64,000 nt of DNA. Origin: Streptomyces sp. GQFP. GTDB taxonomy: Bacteria; Actinomycetota; Actinomycetes; Streptomycetales; Streptomycetaceae. The notes below the pieces were generated by a model, which saw nothing but the letters and a program-made list of their open reading frames with translations, had not been told where the DNA came from and searched no databases. Numbering within the stretch: the first letter of the stretch is position 1; the number at the start of each line of letters is the position of its first letter. Position numbers and translations under genes: made by a program. Shown one piece after another: positions 56,033 through 64,000 of the stretch. Where the stretch lies: contig NZ_CP089312.1 in NCBI RefSeq assembly GCF_021545335.1, forward strand, positions 1,302,001 to 1,366,000, in the 5' to 3' direction.

Positions 56033-56095
56033 GGGCCGGTGGGGGCTGGTCGCGCAGTTCCCCGCGCCCCTTTACGGGGCACCCGCGCCGTATGC
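56033..56095 (-). repeat. dispersed Streptomyces intergenic repeat, copy 3 (inverted)
   Basis: Contains CGCGCAGTTCCCCGCGCCCC, the reverse complement of the core at 32841 and 37685, with GGGGGCTGGT on its left side. It runs across the end of the acyl-CoA ligase gene and supplies its TAA stop and final codons. Confidence 0.9.
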
Positions 56096-57580
56096 CTTGC
56101 GCACCCGGGACTTGAGGAGTTTTCCGGAGGCGGTGCGGGGGAGTTCGTCCGCGAGGACGACCGACTTCGGGATCTTGTACTTGGCGAGCCGCCCGGACAG
56201 TGAGGCCAGTACCTCGTCCGCGTCCAGGGCCGCGCCCTCGCGGAGCACGACGACCGCGCGCGGCACCTCGCCCCACTTCTCGTCGGCGACGCCGATGACC
56301 GCGCACTCGACGATGTCGGGGTGGGCCAGGAGCAGGTCCTCGATCTCGGCGGGGTAGATGTTCTCCCCGCCCGAGATGATCATGTCCTTGATGCGGTCGA
56401 CGATGAAGACGTATCCGTCCTCGTCGATCCGGGCGGCGTCCCCGCTGCGGAACCAGCCGTCCGTGAAGGAGGCGGCCGTCTCCTCGGGCAGCCCCCAGTA
56501 GCCCGGCATGACGTGCGGCCCCCGGACCACGATCTCGCCGGTCTCGCCGACCTCCGCGAGAGCCAGGTCCGGCCGTACCACCCGGACATCGCTGAAGAAG
56601 TGCGGTACGCCCGCCGAACCGGCCTTGCTGACGGCGTGCTCGGCGTCCAGGAACAGGGTCCCGGGCGAGGCCTCGGTCATGCCGTAGCCCTGGAGGAAGG
56701 TGAGCCCGCGCTCCTGGAACCTGGCGATGAGGGGCGTCGGCACCGGCGAGCCGCCGCAGGACAGCATGCGCAGCGAGGACAGGTCGGCGTCGGCCCAGCG
56801 CGGATGCCGGGCGATCTGGTCGAACATCGTCGGCACGCCGAACATGAAGGTGATCCGGTGCCGTTCGATCAGGTCGAAGGTGTCCTCCGGGACGAAGGAC
56901 TCGACCAGGACGCAGAGTCCGCCCTTGAGCAGCACGGGCAGGGTGAGCATGTTCAGCCCGGCCGTGTGGAACAACGGGGCGGAGACCAGGGCGCGTTCGT
57001 CGGTGATGACGTCCTGGTCGACCAGGACGTTGACGGCGTTCCAGGTCAGGTTGCCGTGCGTGAGCATGGCGCCCTTGGGCCGGCCCGTCGTGCCCGAGGT
57101 GTACATGATGATGCAGGTGTCGTCGGCGGTGACGGGCGCGTCGATCGGCTCGACGGAGGCCCCGGCGAGCGCCGCCTCGTACTCGGCGCCGACCTCGACA
57201 TACGTACGCACGTCCGTGTTGCCCGGCAGTCCGGCGACGAGACCGGCGTGCGAGGGGCCGTAGACGAGGGCCTTGGCACCGGAGTCGGCGAGCTGGTAGG
57301 CGATCTCCGGCCCGGCGAGGCGGGTGTTGAGCGGTACGAAGACCGCGCCGAGCGTGCCCGCCGCGAACAGTGTCTCCAGGTAGGAGGGGTGGTTCGGGCC
57401 CAGATAGGCGATCCGGTCACCGCGGCGCACACCCCGCTCGCGCAGGGCGTGTGCGAGGCGGGTGGTGCGCTCGTACAGCTGTGCGTAGCTGAGCGTGGTG
57501 TCGCCGTGGATCAGGGCGGTGCGTTGGGGGGTCTTGCGGGCCCGGCGGGCGGGCCAAGACCCCAGTCCCTCGTTGCGCAT
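56072..57580 (-). CDS. acyl-CoA ligase (AMP-forming)
   Basis: 502 residues. Activates a carboxylic acid through an acyl-adenylate to its CoA thioester. P-loop IIMYTSGTTGRPKGAML, the A5 motif GYGMTEASPGT, A7 GWFRSGDAARIDEDGYVFIVDRIKDMIISGGENIYPAEIE and catalytic Lys in RTASGKLLK. Similar to FadD13 and 3-fluorobenzoate- or cyclohexanecarboxylate-type ligases; substrate unresolved. The last residues are encoded by the dispersed repeat (copy 3), so the C terminus has been altered by insertion. Confidence 0.92.
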   Translation of the reverse strand: MRNEGLGSWPARRARKTPQRTALIHGDTTLSYAQLYERTTRLAHALRERGVRRGDRIAYLGPNHPSYLETLFAAGTLGAVFVPLNTRLAGPEIAYQLADSGAKALVYGPSHAGLVAGLPGNTDVRTYVEVGAEYEAALAGASVEPIDAPVTADDTCIIMYTSGTTGRPKGAMLTHGNLTWNAVNVLVDQDVITDERALVSAPLFHTAGLNMLTLPVLLKGGLCVLVESFVPEDTFDLIERHRITFMFGVPTMFDQIARHPRWADADLSSLRMLSCGGSPVPTPLIARFQERGLTFLQGYGMTEASPGTLFLDAEHAVSKAGSAGVPHFFSDVRVVRPDLALAEVGETGEIVVRGPHVMPGYWGLPEETAASFTDGWFRSGDAARIDEDGYVFIVDRIKDMIISGGENIYPAEIEDLLLAHPDIVECAVIGVADEKWGEVPRAVVVLREGAALDADEVLASLSGRLAKYKIPKSVVLADELPRTASGKLLKSRVRKAYGAGAP

Positions 57581-57593
57581 CGTTGCGCCCCTC

Positions 57594-57649
57594 TACGAGA
57601 TACGAGTTACGAGTTACGGAGCCATGGCTACGGCTATGGCTATGACTAC
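57594..57649. repeat. two adjacent microsatellite-like arrays
   Basis: Four 7-mers (TACGAGA, TACGAGT, TACGAGT, TACGGAG; 57594-57621) then four 6-mers (GGCTAC, GGCTAT, GGCTAT, GACTAC; 57626-57649). The second reaches the stop codon of the amidohydrolase gene (57646-57648). Confidence 0.75.
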
Positions 57650-58530
57650 GGCTTGGTGAGGCCTAGCAGGCGGGCCGCGTTCTCCTTGAGGATCTTCGGC
57701 CTGACCTCGTCCTTGATCGGCAGCTTCTCGAAGTCGGCGAGCCAGCGGTCCGGGGTGAGCACCGGGTAGTCCGAGCCGAAGAGGACCTTGTCCTTGAGCA
57801 GGGTGTTGGCGTACTGCACCAGCTGCGGCGGGAAGTACTTCGGCGACCAGCCGGAGAGGTCGATGTGCACACCCGGCTTGTGCGTGGCGACGGCGAGCGC
57901 CTCGTCCTGCCAGGGGAAGGAGGGGTGCGCCAGGATGATCTTCATCTCCGGGAAGTCCGCGGACACGTCGTCCACGTGCAGCGGGTTGCTGTACTTCAGG
58001 CGGATTCCGCCGCCGCCGGGGACTCCGGCCCCGATGCCCGTCTGGCCGGTGTGGAAGAGGGCGATCGTGCCGGTCTCCTCGATCACCTCGTACAGCTCGT
58101 ACGCCACCGAGCGGTCGTTGGGGAAGAAGCCCTGGATGCTGGGGTGGAACTTGAAGCCCCTGACCCCGTACTCCTCGACCAGCCGCCGGGCCTGCTTGAC
58201 GCCCGCCCGGCCCCGGAAGGGATCGATGGAGGCGAAGGGGATCAGCACGTCCGGGTTGGCCGCGGCGGCCTCGGCGACCTCCTCGTTCGGGACGGGCTCG
58301 GTGCCGGTCGCGGACTCGGCGTCGACCGTGAAGATGACGGCGGCCATCTTCCGCTCGCGGTAGTACGCGGCGGTCTCCTCCAGGGTCGGCTTCCGCTTGC
58401 CCTCGACCTTGAAGTAGGCCGACGAGGCGTCGTGGAGGTCGTCGTCCAGGGACGAGGTGCCCTTGGAGGAGATCTCGGCGTGGGTGTGGACGTCGATCGC
58501 GACGAGTTCCTCGACATTGAGGTTCGCCAT
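57646..58530 (-). CDS. amidohydrolase family 2 protein
   Basis: 294 residues. TIM-barrel metal enzyme of the ACMSD/decarboxylase group: metal motif VAIDVHTHAEISSK, His in GFKFHPSIQGF and HTGQTG, HPSFPWQDEAL, and the terminal Asp in LFGSDYPVLTP. Members decarboxylate or hydrolyse aromatic and other ring acids; the reaction here is unknown. ATG at 58530 has GGAGG seven bases upstream; two bases separate it from the SDR stop. Confidence 0.88.
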   Translation of the reverse strand: MANLNVEELVAIDVHTHAEISSKGTSSLDDDLHDASSAYFKVEGKRKPTLEETAAYYRERKMAAVIFTVDAESATGTEPVPNEEVAEAAAANPDVLIPFASIDPFRGRAGVKQARRLVEEYGVRGFKFHPSIQGFFPNDRSVAYELYEVIEETGTIALFHTGQTGIGAGVPGGGGIRLKYSNPLHVDDVSADFPEMKIILAHPSFPWQDEALAVATHKPGVHIDLSGWSPKYFPPQLVQYANTLLKDKVLFGSDYPVLTPDRWLADFEKLPIKDEVRPKILKENAARLLGLTKP

Positions 58531-58532
58531 GG

Positions 58533-59450
58533 TTACGCCTCCGGGAACTTGGGGGCGGGGATGCCCACCGACTGGAGTTCGGCACCGACCGAGGTGGGCC
58601 AGGCGTCGGCCAGGGCCTCGGGGGTCCAGCCGCCGTCGGCGTACGCGGTCTTGATCTCCTGCGGATGCGACCAGAGTGCCACCTTGTCGCCGCCGATGCC
58701 GATGGCCTGGCCGGTGATGCCCCGGGCGGCCTCGGAGGCGAGGAAGGGGACGAGGGCGGCGCAGTCCTCGGGGGTGCCGAAGCCCTCGCCCTTGCGGAGG
58801 AAGGCCGGGAACGGCTCGCCGTTCTTCAGCGCCTCGATGTAGGGCGCGAAGGCAGGAATCGTCTCGGTCATGGCGGTGGCGGCCACCGGCACGATCGCGT
58901 TGACGGTGATGTTCGCGCGGCCCAGCTCCATCGACCAGGTACGGGCGAAGGCGGCGATGCCGGCCTTGGCGGCGGCGTAGTTCGTCTGGCCGAAGTTGCC
59001 GCGCTGGCCGGCCGGGGAGCCGACCAGGATCAGCGTGCCGCCCTCGCCCTGCTCGCGCATGCGTACGGCGGCGGCGCGGGCGCAGGTGAAGGTGCCCTTG
59101 AGGTGGGTGGTGATCACCGCGTCGAAGTCGTCGTCGGTCATCTTCCACAGCACCTTGTCGCGCAGGATGCCCGCGTTGGTGACCAGGATGTCCAGCCGGC
59201 CGAACTCCTCGACCGCGCGGTTCACGAGCCGCTCGGCGGCCTCGGTCGTACCGACCGGAACCACCTCGGCGACGGCGGTGCCGCCCGCCGCGGTGATGGA
59301 CTTCACGGCCTGCTCGGCCACGTTCTCGTCGATGTCGTTGACGACCACGGAGGCGCCTGCGGCGGCGAGGGCGTGTGCGTAGGCGAGGCCGAGGCCACGG
59401 CCACTGCCGGTGACGACGGCGACCTTGCCGGTCAGATCGATGCTGGGCAC
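58533..59450 (-). CDS. SDR dehydrogenase, MFE-2-like (3R)-hydroxyacyl-CoA type
   Basis: 305 residues, longer than common SDRs. Cofactor site GKVAVVTGSGRGLGLAYAHALAAAGASVVVNDID is strikingly like the dehydrogenase unit of multifunctional enzyme 2, NAG motif in VTNAGILRDK, and catalytic Ser, Tyr and Lys in VGSPAGQRGNFGQTNYAAAKAG. With the MaoC hydratase it would form an (R)-specific beta-oxidation step. First gene of the operon; upstream is a MarR-type operator. Confidence 0.9.
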   Translation of the reverse strand: MPSIDLTGKVAVVTGSGRGLGLAYAHALAAAGASVVVNDIDENVAEQAVKSITAAGGTAVAEVVPVGTTEAAERLVNRAVEEFGRLDILVTNAGILRDKVLWKMTDDDFDAVITTHLKGTFTCARAAAVRMREQGEGGTLILVGSPAGQRGNFGQTNYAAAKAGIAAFARTWSMELGRANITVNAIVPVAATAMTETIPAFAPYIEALKNGEPFPAFLRKGEGFGTPEDCAALVPFLASEAARGITGQAIGIGGDKVALWSHPQEIKTAYADGGWTPEALADAWPTSVGAELQSVGIPAPKFPEA

Positions 59451-59498
59451 GAGGTGGTCCCTTCACATGGGGTGCGGCTTCGAGATCGAAGTTAGGAG

Positions 59499-59526
59499 CA
59501 ATAATTGTTGACGTCAATAGTTGTTG
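59499..59526. promoter_or_regulatory. probable MarR operator
   Basis: Imperfect inverted repeat CAATAATTGTT / AATAGTTGTTG around the palindrome GACGTC (59510-59515); eight of eleven arm positions pair. Lies between the SDR start (59450) and the marR-type gene. Confidence 0.6.
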
Positions 59527-59672
59527 CCATCAGACATGTGCGTCATGCTGAAATCAGCACACGGATCAGGACACGAAGACCGCCCCGCCCGGGGGCCTCG
59601 ACGAGGGAGCCCGCCATCGCACGCCAGCAGGACGTCCAGAACCCCGCCTCGATCGACGCGCAGGAGCCGTGG

Positions 59673-60098
59673 ATGCGCGGGCTGCACGGGGACACCGGCT
59701 ATCTGCTCTACCGCCTCGGCCTGCGCTCGGGTCAGCTCTTCAACTCCTTCCTCCAGGAGTCCGGCCTGCGTCTGCGTCACTACGCGGTGCTGCGCTTCCT
59801 GAGCACTGCCGAGGGCACCCTCCAGCGCGAGCTGAGCGCACGCCTCGGCTACGACCCGTCCGCGATCGTCGGCCTGGTCGACGACCTGGAGAAGCTCGGC
59901 TTCGCCGAACGCCGCCCCTCCCCCGACGACCGCCGCAGCCGGATCGTCGTCCTGACCGGGAACGGCCGCGCCTTCCTCCGGGACACCGACGAGGCCGGCC
60001 AGCGCGTGACCAACGACCTGCTCGGCCCACTCGACCAGTCCGAACGCGACTCCCTGCACGCCCTGCTCCAGCGGATCGCGGAGGACGGGCTCGGCTGA
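59673..60098 (+). CDS. MarR-family regulator
   Basis: 141 residues. Winged helix: LRHYAVLRFLSTAEGTLQRELSARLGYDPSAIVGLVDDLEKLGFAERRPSPDDRRSRIVVLTGNGRAFL. ATG at 59673 has AGGAG at the right spacing; earlier in-frame starts (GTG 59538, TTG 59505) would add an Arg/Pro-rich leader and run over the operator. Diverges from the SDR operon and probably represses it in response to an aromatic or acyl ligand. Confidence 0.88.
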   Translation: MRGLHGDTGYLLYRLGLRSGQLFNSFLQESGLRLRHYAVLRFLSTAEGTLQRELSARLGYDPSAIVGLVDDLEKLGFAERRPSPDDRRSRIVVLTGNGRAFLRDTDEAGQRVTNDLLGPLDQSERDSLHALLQRIAEDGLG

Positions 60099-60122
60099 CA
60101 CGAGACCGGCGACGAGGAACTG

Positions 60123-60617
60123 ATGTTGTGCAAGTTATTGACTGCCACACAACTGATGCCTAACTTCACCGGGCACCGGTTCGGTCCCCACACCGGTGAC
60201 GTCCCCCCACGGCATCGGCATCAGGGAGCACCCCGTGCAGCCAACCCGCTCATCCGGCACCAGGGAGTTGCGCCGCGTCACACCAACGCCACCGGCAACG
60301 GGTACAGCAGGCCACAGGTCGTCACGGCCGTGACCATCGCCTCCTGCGTGGCGCTCGCCGACCGCGTCGGCCGCCGCCTGCTGAGCCAGGCCCATGTCGA
60401 CGGCCCCGGACACTGCACGTTCACCACCGGCGAGACCGTCGCCGCCGTACACGCCCTGGAGGACCGCCTGGACACGGGCCACTGGGACACGTCGGCGACC
60501 GCCCTCAACTCCCGCGCGGAGCAGGCGGATCCGACCACAGCGGGGCGCTACGTCACCTACCGCCCGACGGAGTACCCCCGCCCGTACGACGTAGCACGGG
60601 GAGCAGCCCGCCCATGA
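60123..60617 (+). CDS. hypothetical protein upstream of IclR
   Basis: Unrecognised; up to 164 codons. From about 60280 to the end codon use is strongly genome-like (GC third positions), giving VVTAVTIASCVALADRVGRRLLSQAHVDGPGHCTF and a helix-rich stretch to GRYVTYRPTEYPRPYD. The first 50 codons look non-coding (TTA, His/Pro-rich), so either the true start is inside or an N-terminal part has been lost. The stop overlaps the IclR start (ATGA), which supports translation. Could be a fragment of a larger gene. Confidence 0.4.
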   Translation: MLCKLLTATQLMPNFTGHRFGPHTGDVPPRHRHQGAPRAANPLIRHQGVAPRHTNATGNGYSRPQVVTAVTIASCVALADRVGRRLLSQAHVDGPGHCTFTTGETVAAVHALEDRLDTGHWDTSATALNSRAEQADPTTAGRYVTYRPTEYPRPYDVARGAARP

Positions 60618-61357
60618 CCACCCGCTCCGCGCCCGACCGGCTGCTGTCCGTGCTCAGCGCCTTCGACCACGAGCACCCCGCGCTGTCCCTCACGGACATC
60701 AGCCGACGGGCCGGGCTGACCCTCACCACCACCCACCGCCTCGTGGGCGCCCTCACCGACTGGGGCGCCCTGGAGCGGGACGAGGCCGGCGTCTACCACG
60801 TCGGCCTCCGCCTGTGGGAGGTCGCGGCACTCGCCCCACGCGGGCTGGCGCTGCGCCAGATCGCACTGCCGTATCTGGAGGACCTGTACGAAGCGACGCA
60901 CGAGAACGTGCAGTTGGCGGTACAGGACGGCGGCGAGGTCGTCTACATCGAGTGGCTGTCGGGCCGTTCGGCGGTCGGCGTCCACATCCGGGTAGGCGCC
61001 CGCTGGCCGCTCCATGCCACAGGCGTCGGCCTCGCCCTCCTCGCCCACAGCGACCCTGACTTCCAACAGACCTACTGCGAGGGCCCGTTGACCGCCTTCA
61101 CCCCCCACACGATCACCGACCCGACCAAACTCCGCCGAGTCCTGGCCGAGGTCCGCCGCACAGGCGTAGCGGTCAGCAGCCGCCAAGTCACCGACGACGC
61201 CCTGTCGGTGGCGGCCCCGGTACGCGGACAGACCGGCGGGGTGGTGGCAGCGGTATCAATCGTGGTCCCTCAATCAGACGCCCAGGTACCGGTGTTGGTC
61301 CCGGCGGTAAGACTGGCGGCAAGAGGCATCTCCCGAGCCCTGGGCTGGCGCCCTTGA
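60614..61357 (+). CDS. IclR-family regulator
   Basis: 247 residues. N-terminal winged helix (RLLSVLSAFDHEHPALSLTDISRRAGLTLTTTHRLVGALTDWGALER) and effector domain (EVVYIEWLSGRSAVGVHIRVGARWPLHATGVGLALLAH ... VAAPVRGQTGGVVAAVSIVV). ATG at 60614 overlaps the preceding stop. Target genes are not evident; the acyl-CoA operon is the nearest catabolic unit. A hairpin and a dispersed repeat follow. Confidence 0.9.
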   Translation: MTTRSAPDRLLSVLSAFDHEHPALSLTDISRRAGLTLTTTHRLVGALTDWGALERDEAGVYHVGLRLWEVAALAPRGLALRQIALPYLEDLYEATHENVQLAVQDGGEVVYIEWLSGRSAVGVHIRVGARWPLHATGVGLALLAHSDPDFQQTYCEGPLTAFTPHTITDPTKLRRVLAEVRRTGVAVSSRQVTDDALSVAAPVRGQTGGVVAAVSIVVPQSDAQVPVLVPAVRLAARGISRALGWRP

Positions 61358-61360
61358 GGA

Positions 61361-61432
61361 GGGGGCGAAGCCCCCCGATAGGGGCGCGGGGAACTGCGCG
61401 ACAAGCCACAACGCACCCGCAGCCAAAATCCC
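61361..61432 (+). repeat. hairpin plus dispersed Streptomyces repeat, copy 4
   Basis: GGGGGC-GAA-GCCCCC hairpin at 61361-61375, then GGGGCGCGGGGAACTGCGCG from 61381, followed by a diverged tail (ACAAGCC in place of ACCAGCC). Just after the iclR-type stop; likely works as a terminator. Confidence 0.85.
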
Positions 61433-61504
61433 CCGCACCGGTGAGGACGCGGCAGCACACCCCTCGCAATACTGAACCGGCCCCTTGCCCCGAAGGAGCC
61501 GCAC

Positions 61505-62719
61505 ATGCCCCCACCCACCTGGACCTCAACAGCCCTGGCCCGCCTACGAACAGCGAACCCCTACGCCGTCGATGCCGCCCTGGCGGCACTGGTCCTCTTC
61601 GCCGCCTCCCTCCAGTGGATGTTCCCAGACGAGGGCGACGACCAACTCACCTGGCAGGGCTGGCTCCTTGCCGCAGCCACCGCACTCCCCCTGGTATGGC
61701 GCCGCCGAGCCCCCTTCGTGTGCGCCTGCGCGGTCTCGGTGGCCACTCCGGCGATGGCCGTCTACCACGCGCCGCCGCCCGACGTGGAGTACGCCGGCCT
61801 CGTGGTCCTGTTCACCATGGCCTCCCAGGCCCCGCCCTGGCAGCGCCGGGCCATGCTCGTGGGCTGGGTGACCGGCGGCATCCTGGTCATGCAGCACAAG
61901 GAGAACGCTCTTCCCTTCGAGTACGCCTTCCATCTGACCAGCCTGGGCTGCGCGTACGGCCTCGGGGTGCTGACCCGCGTACAACGCGCCTACACCGCCG
62001 CCGTGGAGGACCGCGCCCGCCGGCTGGAGCGGGAGAGAGCCGCCGACACCGCTCGCGCCCTGGCCCAGGAACGGGCCCGGATCGCCCGCGACATGCACGA
62101 CATCCTCGCCCACGCGGTGAGCCTGATGGTCGTACAGGCGGAGGCCGGACCGGTCGTCGTACGCAGCGATCCGGAACGCGCGGAGGCGGCCTTCGACGCG
62201 ATCGCCGGGGCCGGCCGGGACGCGATGCGGCAACTGCGGCTGATCCTCGGGGTGTTGAAGGAGGAGGAAGCAGAGAAGAGAAACCGGAACGGGAACGGAC
62301 GCCACCTCCCACAACCCGGCATCGCATCCCTGCCCACCCTCATCCAACAAGTACGGGACTCCACCGCTCTGCGCACCGAACTGCTCACGACAGGCACCCC
62401 CCGCCCCCTCCACCCGGACACGGAGGTGGCCGCCTACCGCGTGGTCCAGGAAGCCCTGACCAACACGGTGAAACACGCGTACGCTGCGAGCGCGCAGGTC
62501 GAACTCGACTGGGGGGAGGACGAGTTGAAGCTGACGGTGACGGACGACGGGCGGGGCCCGGAGCAGGACGCGCACGGGGGCGGCCACGGTCTGATCGGCA
62601 TCCGGGAGCGGGCCGCCGCCTGCGGAGGCAGCGCGACCGCGGGCCCCGGCCCGGGCGGCGGCTTCCGCGTCGTCGTCCACCTGCCGACCGCCGCGGACCG
62701 GCAGACGGCCCCGGGGTGA
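61505..62719 (+). CDS. NarL-type sensor histidine kinase
   Basis: 404 residues. N-terminal membrane region with four to five helices (VDAALAALVLFAASLQWM, WLLAAATALPLVW, FVCACAVSVATPAMAVY, GLVVLFTMASQAPPW, MLVGWVTGGILVM), coiled coil (ERERAADTARALAQERARI), HisKA_3 box RDMHDILAHAVSLMVVQA (His198), and HATPase N box VVQEALTNTVKHA, with GLIGIRERAAACGG. AAGGAG precedes the ATG at 61505. It pairs with the LuxR-type regulator encoded five bases downstream. Confidence 0.93.
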   Translation: MPPPTWTSTALARLRTANPYAVDAALAALVLFAASLQWMFPDEGDDQLTWQGWLLAAATALPLVWRRRAPFVCACAVSVATPAMAVYHAPPPDVEYAGLVVLFTMASQAPPWQRRAMLVGWVTGGILVMQHKENALPFEYAFHLTSLGCAYGLGVLTRVQRAYTAAVEDRARRLERERAADTARALAQERARIARDMHDILAHAVSLMVVQAEAGPVVVRSDPERAEAAFDAIAGAGRDAMRQLRLILGVLKEEEAEKRNRNGNGRHLPQPGIASLPTLIQQVRDSTALRTELLTTGTPRPLHPDTEVAAYRVVQEALTNTVKHAYAASAQVELDWGEDELKLTVTDDGRGPEQDAHGGGHGLIGIRERAAACGGSATAGPGPGGGFRVVVHLPTAADRQTAPG

Positions 62720-62723
62720 CGCG

Positions 62724-63392
62724 ATGAGCATCCGGGTGGTGGTCGCCGACGACCAGGAACTCGTCCGCAGCGGCTTCAGTATGATCCTGGAGGCACAGCA
62801 GGACATCGAGGTGGTCGCGGAGGCCGGGGACGGCGCAGCGGCCGTCGCAGCGGTGGTCCGGCACACCCCCGACGTCGTCCTCCTGGACATCCGGATGCCC
62901 GGCATGGACGGCCTGGAGGCGGCACGCCGGGTATGCGCGCAGTCCACCTGCAAGGTCGTGATGCTGACCACCTTCGACCTCGACGAGTACGTCTACGAGG
63001 CCCTGTACGCGGGCGCCAGCGGCTTCCTCCTGAAGGACGTACGCCGTGACGACCTGGTCCACGCGGTGCGGGTGGTGGCGGCCGGCGACTCCCTCCTGGC
63101 CCCCACGGTGACGCGCCGCCTGGTCGCCGACATCGTCCGCAGCCGCCGCGAGAAGGCCACCGCCGAGCCCGTTCCGCAGCGCCTGGAGATCCTCACCGGC
63201 CGCGAGGAGGAGACCCTGCGGCTACTGGCCCGCGGCCTGTCCAACGCGGAGATCGCGACGACCCTGTTCGTGAGCGAACACACCGTCAAGACGCATGTGA
63301 GCAACGTGCTGAGCAAGCTGGGGCTCAGGGACCGGGTGCAGGCGGTGATCTGCGCGTACGAGACGGGGTTGGTGACACCGGGGACGCCCTGA
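62724..63392 (+). CDS. NarL/LuxR-family response regulator
   Basis: 222 residues. Receiver domain (Asp9-Asp10 acidic pair, Asp55 phospho-acceptor in LLDIRMPG, Thr in MLTTFD, Lys in FLLKD) and C-terminal LuxR HTH (LTGREEETLRLLARGLSNAEIATTLFVSEHTVKTHVSNVLSKLGLRDR). Forms a two-component system with the kinase gene upstream. Confidence 0.95.
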   Translation: MSIRVVVADDQELVRSGFSMILEAQQDIEVVAEAGDGAAAVAAVVRHTPDVVLLDIRMPGMDGLEAARRVCAQSTCKVVMLTTFDLDEYVYEALYAGASGFLLKDVRRDDLVHAVRVVAAGDSLLAPTVTRRLVADIVRSRREKATAEPVPQRLEILTGREEETLRLLARGLSNAEIATTLFVSEHTVKTHVSNVLSKLGLRDRVQAVICAYETGLVTPGTP

Positions 63393-63423
63393 CAGCGCGC
63401 CGAAGTCGCGCTAACGTCCCCGC

Positions 63424-64000
63424 GTGACGATCAGACGATCCGCCCTTCTCATCGGAGTGGGCGACACCCCGCGTGCCGCGTCGAGGTTCGGTTCCCTGAC
63501 GGAGCCGGTGGCACAGGACCTCGAAGCGATGGGGACACAGCTCGCCGCGTCGGGCTACTCCGTCCACACCCTCGGGCAGGGCGACGACGGGCAGGTGGAG
63601 CGGAACGACATCACCACCGCGCTGGAGCGGGCGGCCCAGGAGGAGTGCGAGCTGCTGCTCGTCTACTTCACGGGGCACGGAGTGCACGTCGGAGACACCG
63701 ACTACCTGGTTCCCGGGGACGCGCTCGCCCCCGCGCGCGGCCAGCAGTGGTCGAAGGCCCAGCTCGACTCGCTCCTCCCCGTCGACATGACGTCCTACCT
63801 GGCAGGATGCAAGGCGGAGTCGGTCGTCTACATCGTGGACGCATGCCGTGACAGCGCGCCCGACGACGACTCGGCGGGCTTCGGCGCCACCACCGTCCGC
63901 GCCCCGTCGAAGCGGCTGGCGCTACTGGTCGGCTGCGATCGCGAGGAACGCTGCCAATTCGACGCCACCGGAAGCCACTTCACCCGCGCACTCGCCGAGG
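63424..64000 (+). CDS. caspase-family (peptidase C14) protein, 3' truncated by window
   Basis: First 192 residues of a caspase/metacaspase-like protein. It begins VTIRRSALLIGVGDTP with the sheet and helix pattern of the p20 unit. The catalytic His is His85 in LLVYFTGHGVHV; the catalytic Cys is Cys141 in YIVDACRDS. GTG at 63424. The C-terminal part, which in actinobacterial relatives holds sensor or effector-associated modules, lies beyond the window. Codon use fits the genome. Starts 31 bases after the response regulator, so it may or may not be its own unit. Confidence 0.85.
   Translation, partial: MTIRRSALLIGVGDTPRAASRFGSLTEPVAQDLEAMGTQLAASGYSVHTLGQGDDGQVERNDITTALERAAQEECELLLVYFTGHGVHVGDTDYLVPGDALAPARGQQWSKAQLDSLLPVDMTSYLAGCKAESVVYIVDACRDSAPDDDSAGFGATTVRAPSKRLALLVGCDREERCQFDATGSHFTRALAE

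Noticed and set aside
59505..59672. N-terminal extension of the MarR gene from TTG 59505
   Set aside because: It would run through the operator and encode an Arg/Pro-rich leader; ATG 59673 has AGGAG and gives the normal family length.

Overview
The window is a piece of a Streptomyces-type actinomycete chromosome. It is very G+C-rich, third codon positions are nearly all G or C, GTG starts and 4-bp ATGA/GTGA stop-start overlaps are common, Tat-dependent exports are frequent, and LacI, DeoR, IclR, TetR, MarR and PaaX regulators sit beside small catabolic operons. Four copies of a dispersed intergenic repeat built on GGGGCGCGGGGAACTGCGCG fit the same assignment. I see no rRNA, tRNA, CRISPR array, insertion sequence or integrase. 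The first gene (MFS transporter) and the last (caspase-like protein) are cut by the window ends.

Layout. 0-2.8 kb: an MHS-type transporter and anmK (cell-wall sugar recycling), followed by two decayed copies of the anmK 3' end. 2.9-10 kb: two DUF2510 proteins, a TetR regulator with three operator sites, PAP2 and DMT membrane proteins, a scramblase-like protein and a Tat-exported phospholipase C; four of these products concern lipids. A degenerate tandem array fills the convergent DMT/scramblase junction. 10.2-16 kb: a minus-strand operon of GT2-GtrA, a GT39-like transferase and an OmpR-type two-component pair, probably for lipid-linked sugar transfer to the envelope. 16.2-20.4 kb: a LacI regulon with a sugar-binding lipoprotein lacking a transporter, a Gfo/Idh dehydrogenase and a TIM-barrel isomerase; near-identical operators lie before both transcripts.

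20.5-22.8 kb is a molbindin followed by decayed genes (a TetR without its DNA-binding domain but with an operator, and a histidine-kinase tail). 22.8-29.4 kb: a vanA / 61-aa protein / vanB operon, an IclR regulator and a complete NitT/TauT-type ABC transporter, likely uptake and O-demethylation of an aromatic acid. 29.5-32.8 kb: a stand-alone MmyB-type sensory domain diverging from an XRE - ImmA/IrrE - multi-TM membrane protein operon, the best candidate here for a poorly characterised system. 32.9-37.5 kb: alpha/beta hydrolase, a small protein, an Sfp-type phosphopantetheinyl transferase overlapping a metallophosphoesterase, and an ATP-grasp ligase.

37.7-54.7 kb is a glycan-utilisation locus. 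A DeoR regulator sits at a divergent promoter; GH4 and GH38 enzymes are on the minus strand; a PfkB kinase, a sugar ABC importer lacking its ATPase, a GH2 enzyme, a Tat-exported metallophosphoesterase-LamG protein, a Tat-exported PHP protein and a secreted protein with two adjacent TTA codons are on the plus strand. 54.7-61.4 kb: PaaX, MarR and IclR regulators around a minus-strand operon (MFE-2-like SDR, amidohydrolase, acyl-CoA ligase, MaoC hydratase) that looks like an (R)-specific beta-oxidation-like route. 61.5-64 kb: a NarL-type two-component pair and a truncated caspase-family gene.
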